DNA of 64,000 nt from Sulfidibacter corallicola. Lineage in GTDB: Bacteria; Acidobacteriota; Holophagae; Acanthopleuribacterales; Acanthopleuribacteraceae. The notes beneath the pieces were generated by a model. It was not told the origin of the DNA, ran no database searches, and worked only from the letters and a program-made list of their open reading frames with translations. The stretch is from the NCBI RefSeq assembly GCF_017498545.1, contig NZ_CP071793.1:5109001-5173000 (forward strand), written 5' to 3'. The position numbers and the translations under genes are program-made. Positions 16,010 through 24,111 of the stretch are shown here, piece by piece (position 1 is the first letter of the stretch; each line of letters begins with the position of its first letter).

Positions 16010-18706
16010 ATGGCCGAAGAAAAGCTCCACGAACTCCAGAATTTGATCGGGGAATTCAACGACATCAGTTTGTCCGATTTCCGGGATGCCTTGCAGACCC
16101 TCACCAAGGATACCGACCCCGTCGTCGACCGCTATCTGGTCAAGCAGCTCAAGAATTGGAGTGGGAACCGCACCATGCGGGCGGTGTTCGCCGCGGCGCT
16201 GGCCGAACGTGAAGACGAAAGTTATTTGGAAGATTTTTCGCAGGTCATTGAAAAGGAAACGGATGTCGGTCTGTGTAAAGAGTGCATCAACGGATTGACG
16301 CGAATTGGCACCCAGGAAGCGATCCAAAAGCTCCACTTTTTGGCCAAATCCAAGCCCAACGCCACCATCGCTTCCCTGCTCCAGCGCGAAGTCGACAAGA
16401 TCAAACACGAAGAGAAAGAGCCGGTTCACTACTATCTGGAGAATTTGGCCAAAGGGAACGAGAACCACCGCGGATGTCGCCATGCGGCCAAGGTCCTCGT
16501 CAAGATGGGCGATGCCAAGGTCGTCGACACCATCATGGAAGCCTTCGACAATTACGACGATCTGGCGCGCAGCGAGGGATCCAAGGTCATTTCCCAGTTG
16601 GGGAAGACCGAGCATCTCGAACGGGTTCTGGAGATTTTGGAACGCTACAGCGTCGAGCACAGCGACAACGGCAAGTTCATCGAAACCGCCGAGAGCCTGG
16701 ATCAACAGCCCAAGGATCAGCGTCTCGACCTGCTTTGGGAGTACGCCGAAAAACTGCTGGAGGAGGAACAGGAGCCGGGCTACCAGCAGTTCAAGTCCCA
16801 GATGGAGGACCGCTCATACGATGCCGCGCGCGAAACCGTCAAGGAAATGACGGTGATCGCGAACCCGGTCGGGTTCCGTTATTTCCTGGAAAGCCTGGTG
16901 ATGATCCTGGAAAACAAGGTGGCCCACGCCAACAAGTATCACGAGGATACCTTGCGCGAGGCCCGCATTCGCCAAACGCGGCTGCGTCAATTGTTGGCCG
17001 AATTGGCCTACGGCATCGGCAAGATCGGTGGCCTGCCCGGTGTGGATCCGGGCTTGCGGGAGCGAGCCTGCTCCTGGCTGACGCGGTTGGTGAAATCCCA
17101 TGACGGCGATATCGTGAAGATGGCGCTTTACGGCTGTGCCTGGTTCGCGGAACCGGCGGACGAGGAACTCCTGGAGGCCACGCTCTCCACCCACACGGTC
17201 GAAGGGATGACGCGCTTGCTGACCGCCCTGGAGCGCAAGCCGGAAGCCGACTTTTCCGACTTTTTCCTCAAAGTGGCGCGACGTCACGAAATCCTGGACG
17301 TGCAGGAAATGGCGATGCGGTCCCTGGGCTCGTCCAAGGCCGTCAACCCCAAGCTCCGCACCATGTTGGAGGAGGGCCCACCGGACGAAAAGCGTACCGC
17401 GCTGCGCATTATCGGCGAAATCAAGGCCGAGGAATTCAAATCGGACCTGATCGACCTGCTCGAAGGCCAGAGCGACATCATCCGCACCGAGGCCATTGCG
17501 TCCCTGGGCAAATTCGGCGATCCGGGCATCCTGCCGAACATCGAAGCCGTGATGGTCGATGCCAAATCGCCGGTGCTGATCGAGATTTCGCTGAAGGCGA
17601 TCGCCGAGGTCGGTGGCGAAGAAGCGCTGGCGATGCTCAAGAAGAGCGCCGAAAACAGTCGCAACAAAAAGACCTCGCTGACCGCGGTCAAGTTACTGGT
17701 CGAAAGCTACAGATCCTGGGCCAAATCGTTGCCCGATAGTTGTAACCAGCTTGTCACCAAGCAGTTGGGTGAGTGGTTCAAAGAGCGGGACGCCTCCATG
17801 CGCGAGGATGCCTATCGCATCGGCGCCAACATCGTTTCCAAGAACCTGGAGCTCTACGACACCCTGAAGAAGATGTTCAAGGAGACGGCATCGGCGCTCC
17901 GCAAGCAGGCCAACTGGAACAAGGACGAAATGGCGCTGGTGGAGAACTCGGTCAAGATGCTCAACCGCTCCTATTTCTTCCTCAAGGAAATGCTCGAGTT
18001 CCAGAAGGAAGTCGGCAATCGGTGCCGGGGCTACGACAATCCCAGCTCCACCGCCCGCATCGGGGTCTTCGAGAAATTGACCAGTTTGTTGGAAAACAAC
18101 GCCAAGTTCATCATCAGCGAAGAAAACGAGCTGGACATCGAGAAGGCGGTCCTGACCGGGTTGGAACTGGCCGAGGGCAACTGGCGCGAACAGAACATCC
18201 TGTTCAACCTGGCGGGGTACACCACGAGCGAGAAGCTCAAGGAAGAGCTGGTGCACCAGGTCAAGGACGTGGTCAAGCAATCGCGCGCCGCCCTGTTGGA
18301 CGCACTGTCGCGCATGGGCATGAGCCTCCAGGACATCAACGACCTGACGCGCATTCGCAAGGTCTTGGTTTTGGAAGGTTCCGGATTCATGCGCAAGCGC
18401 GTCGTCAAGTTTCTCGACGGCCAAGGCTACGAGACCAAACACACCGACGATCTCGATATCGCCTACGCCATGATCAAGAGCGAGATCCCGGACCTGATCA
18501 TTTCGGAGATTACCCTGTCGGAACCCTGCGACGGCGCCGCCTTCGCCGAAAAGCTGATCGGCGAGTACGGTTCCAAGATCGCCTGGATCTTTTCCACCAA
18601 TCACCGCGAGGCGTCGATCATGGAACGCGTCGCAAAATTGAGACCCAAGAAAATATTCCACAAGCCGTTTCCGTTCGATCAATTGGAGGAAGCAATTCAC
18701 GCCTGA
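16010..18706 (+). CDS. HEAT-repeat protein with C-terminal degenerate receiver domain
   Basis: 898 residues, acidic and mostly helical. From about residue 20 to 600 it shows successive HEAT-like helix pairs (ALRIIGEIKAEEFKSDLIDL, AIASLGKFGDPGILPNI, ALAMLKKSAE). The last ~115 residues (785-898) have receiver-domain order: VLVLEGSG, a DLIISEI strand, and IFHKPF at the end. The acidic pair is replaced by E789-G790 and the phospho-acceptor Asp by E833, while K885 is kept. It is probably a non-phosphorylated scaffold. GGAG lies 5 bases before the ATG. It ends 54 bases before motA on the same strand, so a role around the flagellar stator is inferred, not shown. Confidence 0.82.
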   Translation: MAEEKLHELQNLIGEFNDISLSDFRDALQTLTKDTDPVVDRYLVKQLKNWSGNRTMRAVFAAALAEREDESYLEDFSQVIEKETDVGLCKECINGLTRIGTQEAIQKLHFLAKSKPNATIASLLQREVDKIKHEEKEPVHYYLENLAKGNENHRGCRHAAKVLVKMGDAKVVDTIMEAFDNYDDLARSEGSKVISQLGKTEHLERVLEILERYSVEHSDNGKFIETAESLDQQPKDQRLDLLWEYAEKLLEEEQEPGYQQFKSQMEDRSYDAARETVKEMTVIANPVGFRYFLESLVMILENKVAHANKYHEDTLREARIRQTRLRQLLAELAYGIGKIGGLPGVDPGLRERACSWLTRLVKSHDGDIVKMALYGCAWFAEPADEELLEATLSTHTVEGMTRLLTALERKPEADFSDFFLKVARRHEILDVQEMAMRSLGSSKAVNPKLRTMLEEGPPDEKRTALRIIGEIKAEEFKSDLIDLLEGQSDIIRTEAIASLGKFGDPGILPNIEAVMVDAKSPVLIEISLKAIAEVGGEEALAMLKKSAENSRNKKTSLTAVKLLVESYRSWAKSLPDSCNQLVTKQLGEWFKERDASMREDAYRIGANIVSKNLELYDTLKKMFKETASALRKQANWNKDEMALVENSVKMLNRSYFFLKEMLEFQKEVGNRCRGYDNPSSTARIGVFEKLTSLLENNAKFIISEENELDIEKAVLTGLELAEGNWREQNILFNLAGYTTSEKLKEELVHQVKDVVKQSRAALLDALSRMGMSLQDINDLTRIRKVLVLEGSGFMRKRVVKFLDGQGYETKHTDDLDIAYAMIKSEIPDLIISEITLSEPCDGAAFAEKLIGEYGSKIAWIFSTNHREASIMERVAKLRPKKIFHKPFPFDQLEEAIHA

Positions 18707-18760
18707 CAGATCCCGGGCTTCAACTCATTGGCCCGTGCTACCCGGAAGGAGTTCTGATTC

Positions 18761-19525
18761 ATGGATGTCGCAACCGTCGCCGGTCTGGCGATTTCGGTGG
18801 TTCTCGTGGCCGCGGCCATTATTGTCGGTGGTAATCCGGTCATTTTCATTGATATCCAATCGCTCCTGATCGTCATCGGCGGCGGCTGTATCGGCGCGCC
18901 CATGATGGCCTTCCCCCTGGCCACCACCAAGGGGTTGGTGGGCATCGCGATGAAGGCCTTCTTCGTGAAGACCTACGATCCGGTGGACACGATCAAGTTC
19001 ATCGTGGAGCTGGCCCAAAAGGCACGTAAAGAGAGCCTGTTGGCCTTGGAAAACGTGGAAATCGAAAACGAATTCCTGAAGAAGGGAATCACCCTGGCCG
19101 TGGACGGCACCGAGCCGCCCACCATCAAGGCCATCCTCACCGGCGAGATGACCTATATCAAGAAGCGCCACGAAAACGCCATTTCGGTGCTCAAGTACAT
19201 CATGGATTCGGCCCCCGCCTTCGGCATGATCGGGACTCTCGTGGGGCTGGTCAACATGTTGGCGACGCTCAGCGATCCCTCCGCGATCGGACCGGCGATG
19301 GCCGTCGCCATCCTCACCACGCTCTACGGCGCCCTGGCCGCCAACGTGATCTGCGCCCCCATCGCGCGCAAGTTGGAGTGGTACGATGGTGAGGAAAGCA
19401 TGCAGATGGAAATCATCATCGAAGGGATCAACTCCATTTTGGAAGGCGACCACCCGGCGATCGCCGAACAGAAACTGATGGGCTTCCTGCCCGCGGCTCA
19501 GCGCACGCAATCCGGAGGTGAATGA
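18761..19525 (+). CDS. motA: Flagellar stator subunit MotA
   Basis: 254 residues. MotA pairs with MotB to form the ion channel that turns the motor; it sits in the inner membrane with a large cytoplasmic loop. Seen: four hydrophobic segments (two at 5-55, two at about 155-205), the loop with KKRHENAISVLKY before the third segment, and PAFGMIGTLVGLVNML with the conserved channel Pro. AAPIARKLEW-like sequence (CAPIARKLEW) closes the last helix. The ATG has GGAAGGAG upstream. Its stop overlaps the motB start (ATGA), so the pair is coupled. Confidence 0.97.
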   Translation: MDVATVAGLAISVVLVAAAIIVGGNPVIFIDIQSLLIVIGGGCIGAPMMAFPLATTKGLVGIAMKAFFVKTYDPVDTIKFIVELAQKARKESLLALENVEIENEFLKKGITLAVDGTEPPTIKAILTGEMTYIKKRHENAISVLKYIMDSAPAFGMIGTLVGLVNMLATLSDPSAIGPAMAVAILTTLYGALAANVICAPIARKLEWYDGEESMQMEIIIEGINSILEGDHPAIAEQKLMGFLPAAQRTQSGGE

Positions 19526-20304
19526 TGAGCGACGAAGCGCCGGCACCTCCTCCCGAACCGTGTAAATGCGAGGCGGGCGCACCCAGGTGGGTCGTCACCT
19601 TCGGCGACATGATGTCGCTGCTGCTCTGTTTCTTCGTGTTGCTGCTCAGCTTTTCGACCACCGACGTCATCAAGTACCGCGAGTTGACCGGCAGTCTCAA
19701 AGACGCCTTCGGCATGGTGCGCAGCGAACCCGAAACCCAGATCCCGGCCGCCGACAATATCGTGGCCACCCAGTTGGAGATTCCGCTGTCGTTGACCATG
19801 CTGGTGACGGTGCGGGCCAAGGCGGTCCGCATGGAGAACAGCAACTCCGAGCTGGAAATGGAGGCCGGAGCCGATTGGGTGCGCATCAAGGTGGATGGCG
19901 ACGCACTGTTCGAATCGGGTCAATACACCATCAAGCCCGGTGCGGGCTCGATCTTGGACGGAGTCGGCGACATCATCAACGAGTTCCAGGGCACGGTCAT
20001 GATCGAGGGTCACACCGACTCGGACGCACCCACCTCGGTCCGCTTCCAAAACAAGGAAGGTTATCTGGGCAACTACGATTTGGGTTCGCTGCGGGCGATC
20101 AGCGTGCTGGACTACCTGGTGCGCCGCAAGAACGTGGATCGCTCGATGTTGGTGCCGGTGTCGTTTGGGGACAGCAAACCCCGCGAAACCAACGATCTAC
20201 CGGAAGGGCGCGCACGCAATCGGCGCGTCGAGTTCGAGTTTCGCGCCTCGGCCCAGGCCTTCAATCCCGAATTGGGCGAAACCATTCGTCCCGGCGATCA
20301 GTAA
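19522..20304 (+). CDS. motB: Flagellar stator subunit MotB
   Basis: 260 residues: short cytosolic tail with two Cys, one membrane helix, and a periplasmic OmpA-like peptidoglycan-binding domain (about 115-250). The ion-carrying Asp is D29 in VTFGDMMSLLLCFFVLLLSF. The Cys-Phe-Phe-Val-Leu-Leu-Leu-Ser-Phe helix resembles sodium-type PomB more than proton-type MotB, but ion choice cannot be settled by eye. MIEGHTDSDAP and the NRRVEFEF end are OmpA-family landmarks. GGAGGTGA directly precedes two possible ATG codons (19522 or 19525). It anchors the stator to the cell wall. Confidence 0.96.
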   Translation: MMSDEAPAPPPEPCKCEAGAPRWVVTFGDMMSLLLCFFVLLLSFSTTDVIKYRELTGSLKDAFGMVRSEPETQIPAADNIVATQLEIPLSLTMLVTVRAKAVRMENSNSELEMEAGADWVRIKVDGDALFESGQYTIKPGAGSILDGVGDIINEFQGTVMIEGHTDSDAPTSVRFQNKEGYLGNYDLGSLRAISVLDYLVRRKNVDRSMLVPVSFGDSKPRETNDLPEGRARNRRVEFEFRASAQAFNPELGETIRPGDQ

Positions 20305-20312
20305 CCCGGTCA

Positions 20313-20340
20313 TTCGCCGCTCGCGCGTCTGTGCTACAAT
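20313..20340 (+). promoter_or_regulatory. Possible extended -10 promoter upstream of the E1 gene
   Basis: TG-C-TACAAT (20332-20340) is a good extended -10 element. The upstream TTCGCC (20313-20318, 16-base spacer) is only a weak -35 box. It lies just after the motB stop and about 215 bases before the E1 start, leaving a long leader in which I see no named riboswitch. Confidence 0.3.
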
Positions 20341-20557
20341 CGCCGTCTGTTCTCCTGGGGGGGAGACATTTACCCCGCACAATTCATCCATGTCCGCCGA
20401 ATGGGAGAGATACCGCGAAGCGCTCATGACGCCATCGACACTTCGGTCACGTCGAAAGCCAGGTTCCCTCGGCACAGCGGGTCACATGCAGCGCGCCGTC
20501 GGCCATGCCGATCGTTCAAGCGCGTGCTCCCTTGCGGGCAATGGGGAGGTACGATTC

Positions 20558-22801
20558 ATGGCCGTTAGTAGGGTCACTCATGTCGACGAGCGTTTCCGCA
20601 CCACGATCGCGGCGCTCGGCGACCGTTTCCAAAGAGTTTCACGCAAGCCGACCGATACCGTTTTCGCCAACAATCCGATGACCGTTGCCGAAGCCGTATC
20701 GCTGTTTCAATGTCAATTGCAGAGTCGCTGGATCGATTATGTGGCTCGCGAGCTAAAAAACGAAGGACACGGTTTTTACACCATCGGGTCGGCGGGCCAC
20801 GAGGGCAACGCCATGGTGGGCCAACTCACCCGCCACACCGATCCCGCCTTCCTGCACTACCGCAGTGGGGGCTTTTTCTTCGCGCGGGCGGCACAGGTGC
20901 CTGGCCAGACGCCGCTGTTCGATACCTGCCTTTCGCTGACCGCCTCCGTCGAAGATCCGATTTCCGGTGGCCGCCACAAGGTGTGGGGCAGTACCGCGCT
21001 CAACATACCGCCGCAAACCAGCACCATCGCCTCGCACCTGCCGAAGGCGATGGGCATGGCCTTCTTCCTCGAACGACGCGACCTGCTGGCGGGCAACAAG
21101 GCCGCGCTGCAGGGCAGCCGCGACATTCCCGAAGACAGCATCGTGGTGTGCTCCTTCGGCGACGCTTCGGTCAACCATTCGACCGCGGTCGGTGCGATCA
21201 ACGCCGCGGCCTGGGCTTCGTTCCAGCACCTTCCGGTTCCGCTGCTGATGGTCTGCGAAGACAACGGCATCGGGATCTCGGTGCGGACGCCCGAGAACTG
21301 GGTGGAATCCAACTATCGCAACCGAGCTGGAATCACCTATTTCCAAGCAGACGGGTTGGATATGCGGCGCGGTTATCCCGTGGTGCGTCAGGCGATCGAA
21401 GAGTGCCGGCGGCGTCGCCGCCCGGTGTTCCTGCACCTGAAGACGGTGCGATTGCTGGGGCACGCGGGCTCCGACGTGGAAACCAATTACCGCACCCGAG
21501 AACAGATCGAGGCCTTGGAAGCACTCGATCCCGTGCTGTCGACCGCGGTGGCTCTGGTGGAAGCCGGGGTGCTGTCGCCCGACGAAGTGCTGGCCATGTA
21601 CGAGGACACCGCGGCCTGTACCCGCGCGGCCGGCGCCGAAGCGGCCAAGCGGCCGCGCCACACGGCGGCCGCGAGCGTGATGACCCCGCTCGTGCGCGAT
21701 TTCGACCACCGCGAATTCGCGCTCACGCCCATCGATGGCGAGGTTCGCCAACAGTATTGGGACGGTCGACCGCCGGAAACCCAGCGGCCGCGCCACATGG
21801 CGCAACTGATCAACTGGGGCCTGCACGACCTGTGTCTGCGGGAACGCGACGTCTTGGTATTCGGTGAGGATGTGGCCAAGAAGGGCGGGGTCTACACCGT
21901 CACCAAGGGCCTTTACGAGAAGTTCGGTGTCGGTCGGGTGTTCAATACCCTGTTGGACGAGCAGACGATTCTCGGCCTTGCCATCGGCGGGGCCCACACC
22001 GGGCTGCTCCCGATTCCCGAGATCCAGTACCTCGCCTATCTGCACAACGCCATCGATCAGATCCGCGGCGAGGCCAGTTCGCTCAAATTCTTCAGCGACG
22101 GCCAATATCTCAATCCGATGGTGGTCCGCATCGCCGGCTTCGCCTATCAGCGCGGATTCGGCGGCCATTTCCACAACGACAACGCCTTCGCCGCCCTGCG
22201 CGAAATCCCCGGGATCATCATGGTCACCGCCTCCAACGGACCCGATGCGGTTCGGCTGATGCGGACCTCGGTGCAGTTGGCCAAGCAGCAAGGTGCGGTG
22301 GTGGTCTTCATCGAGCCGATTGCGCTCTATATGACCAAAGATCTGGTGGAAAAGGGCGACTGGTCCTTCCCCTATCCCGATCCGGATGCGGCGATGCCGT
22401 TCGGCGAAGTGGGCTTTCACGGCGATCCCGATTCGGACATCCTGGTCATCAGCTACGCCAACGGCTACTACCTGAGCCGCCAGGCCGCCTGGGACCTGGA
22501 ACAGGAAGGCGAGTCCGTGCGCGTCATGGATCTGCGTTTCCTGTTGCCGCTCAACCGCGAGGCGATCATCGACGCCGCGCGCGGCAAACGTTCCGTGGTC
22601 ATCGTCGACGAGTGTCGCCAGACCGGTTCGATCTCCGAGGAGGTCACCACCGTTCTGGCCGAGGCCTACGGCGGCAACATGCCCCATATCACGCGGGTTT
22701 GCGGCGAGGACACCTTCATCCCGCTGGGCACCGCCTGGGAATACTGTCTGCCGTCGCGCGAATCGGTTCGAGAGGCCATTCGCCAGCGCATCGGAAAGTA
22801 G
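20558..22801 (+). CDS. 2-oxoacid dehydrogenase E1, alpha and beta fused (branched-chain type)
   Basis: 747 residues joining both E1 subunits. The alpha half (about 45-370) has FYTIGSAGHEGNAM and the thiamine-diphosphate/Mg motif FGDASVNHSTAVGAINAA, followed by MVCEDNGIGISV. The beta half (about 405-747) has LVFGEDVAKKGGVY and the family's NTLLDEQTILGLAIG and FGGHFHNDN segments. It decarboxylates a 2-oxoacid and passes the acyl group to an E2 lipoyl domain. The pattern favours branched-chain 2-oxoacids, but pyruvate is not excluded. No E2 or E3 gene is nearby. The ATG at 20558 has GGGGAGGT 7 bases upstream. A FabD-like gene follows. Confidence 0.9.
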   Translation: MAVSRVTHVDERFRTTIAALGDRFQRVSRKPTDTVFANNPMTVAEAVSLFQCQLQSRWIDYVARELKNEGHGFYTIGSAGHEGNAMVGQLTRHTDPAFLHYRSGGFFFARAAQVPGQTPLFDTCLSLTASVEDPISGGRHKVWGSTALNIPPQTSTIASHLPKAMGMAFFLERRDLLAGNKAALQGSRDIPEDSIVVCSFGDASVNHSTAVGAINAAAWASFQHLPVPLLMVCEDNGIGISVRTPENWVESNYRNRAGITYFQADGLDMRRGYPVVRQAIEECRRRRRPVFLHLKTVRLLGHAGSDVETNYRTREQIEALEALDPVLSTAVALVEAGVLSPDEVLAMYEDTAACTRAAGAEAAKRPRHTAAASVMTPLVRDFDHREFALTPIDGEVRQQYWDGRPPETQRPRHMAQLINWGLHDLCLRERDVLVFGEDVAKKGGVYTVTKGLYEKFGVGRVFNTLLDEQTILGLAIGGAHTGLLPIPEIQYLAYLHNAIDQIRGEASSLKFFSDGQYLNPMVVRIAGFAYQRGFGGHFHNDNAFAALREIPGIIMVTASNGPDAVRLMRTSVQLAKQQGAVVVFIEPIALYMTKDLVEKGDWSFPYPDPDAAMPFGEVGFHGDPDSDILVISYANGYYLSRQAAWDLEQEGESVRVMDLRFLLPLNREAIIDAARGKRSVVIVDECRQTGSISEEVTTVLAEAYGGNMPHITRVCGEDTFIPLGTAWEYCLPSRESVREAIRQRIGK

Positions 22802-22900
22802 CGACCGCCGGGCGGTCCGCCACGCCGAATTTTCCCCGGCCGGATCGCCCGCCACAGATCCCCCGAAGCCATTCGGGTTTGCATGTATCGAGGAGTCACC

Positions 22901-23962
22901 ATGGCTAGATTGGTAGTCATTGCACCGGGCCGCGGTTCGTACAACCGCGGTGAATTGTCATATCTATCGCGTTTCAAAGAGCATCCGAACTACGCCCAGC
23001 GTCAGTCCCTGCTCGCGCGGGCCGATCGTCTGCGGACGGAAGCCGGCCGCGTTTCGATCTCCGATCTGGACGGAGCCGAGCACTATTCTTCGGCGCGCCA
23101 CCTGCCGGGCGAGAACGCCTCCGCCCTGATTTTCACCTGCTCGGCCGCCGATTACGCCCTGCTCGCCGAGCGCCACCGCGTGGTCGGTGTCCTGGGTAAT
23201 TCGATGGGCTGGTACAGCACCCTCTACACCGGGGGCGCCCTCGATTTCGACGACGCCTTTCGCGTGGTCGACACCATGGGTTCCTATCAAAAGGGCAACA
23301 TCCAGGGAGGGCAGCTCATCTATCCGGTCGTCGACGAGCATTGGCAACCCTCGCCGGAACGCGAAGCCGCCGTCGCGCGCGCGTTGACGGAAGTGAACGC
23401 CCTGGGGGCCGATCACTGGGTCGGGCTCTCCATCCGCCTGGGTGGGAACCTGGTTCTGGCGGGTACCGATGCGGGGGTGAAGGCCATGCTCGGGACCCTG
23501 CCCAAGGTCAAGATCGGCGCCAACGAGTATCCGTTCCAGTTGGCGCGGCACAGTGCCTTCCACACGCCGATCATGGAGGCTGCCTCCCAGCGCGGCAAAC
23601 AGGAACTGGCCGATATTCGCTGGGGCCAACCGAAGGTGCCGATGATCGACGGGAGCGGTCACTTGTGGCGCCCTTTTCAGACGGTCGAAACCTCGTTGGC
23701 CGATTACACCTTTGGGCACCAGGTGGTGGCGCCCTACGATTTCTCCACCTCCATCCGGGTGGCGCTTCGGGAGCTGAACCCCGATCACCTGGTCCTGCTG
23801 GGGCCCGGCGAGAGCTTGGGTGGTGCCATCGCCCAGGTCATGATCGCCGAACGTTGGCGCGGCATTCAGTCCCGGGCCGATTTCGTGGCGGCCCAGAAGA
23901 GCGATGCGCCGCCGTTGATTTCGATGAATCGTCCGGAGCAGGCCGAGCTGGCCATTCGGTAA
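22901..23962 (+). CDS. FabD-like acyltransferase lacking the malonate-binding Arg
   Basis: 353 residues with the malonyl-CoA:ACP transacylase fold. The nucleophile is S101 in GNSMGWYS (usual GHSLGEYS), and the catalytic His is H221 in HSAFHTPIM. LVLLGPGESLGG matches the C-terminal EVGPGKVL motif. In FabD an Arg 25 residues after the Ser binds the malonyl carboxylate. Here that position is M126 (DTMGSYQ), so a malonyl substrate is unlikely and a monocarboxylic acyl-CoA is inferred. AGGAG lies 5 bases before the ATG at 22901. It sits about 100 bases after the E1 gene, which would make such acyl groups. Confidence 0.82.
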   Translation: MARLVVIAPGRGSYNRGELSYLSRFKEHPNYAQRQSLLARADRLRTEAGRVSISDLDGAEHYSSARHLPGENASALIFTCSAADYALLAERHRVVGVLGNSMGWYSTLYTGGALDFDDAFRVVDTMGSYQKGNIQGGQLIYPVVDEHWQPSPEREAAVARALTEVNALGADHWVGLSIRLGGNLVLAGTDAGVKAMLGTLPKVKIGANEYPFQLARHSAFHTPIMEAASQRGKQELADIRWGQPKVPMIDGSGHLWRPFQTVETSLADYTFGHQVVAPYDFSTSIRVALRELNPDHLVLLGPGESLGGAIAQVMIAERWRGIQSRADFVAAQKSDAPPLISMNRPEQAELAIR

Positions 23963-23965
23963 TTC

Positions 23966-24085
23966 AGGTATCAGGTATCAGGTATCAGGTATCAGGTATC
24001 AGGTATCAGGTATCAGGTATCAGCCAACGATGCGTGGGCAATTTGGTTGAAGGTGCCTGATACCTGAAGCCCGACACCTGATACC
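23966..24085. repeat. Eight tandem AGGTATC units with inverted copies downstream
   Basis: AGGTATC is repeated eight times without a break (23966-24021). Inverted copies follow at 24056-24067 (CCTGATACCTGA) and 24074-24085 (ACACCTGATACC), so transcripts from either strand can fold back. It lies between two converging genes and could act as a bidirectional terminator-like hairpin. It may equally be a neutral microsatellite. Confidence 0.85.
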
Positions 24086-24111
24086 GTGGCCATCCCTCGG
24101 GATGGCCACTT

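Noticed and set aside
20753..22855. 700-codon minus-strand ORF
   Set aside because: Antisense shadow of the fused E1 gene.
23941..24060. Repeated VSGIRYQ peptide at the end of an open frame
   Set aside because: It is translation of the AGGTATC microsatellite in a frame other than that of the FabD-like gene, not a protein repeat.
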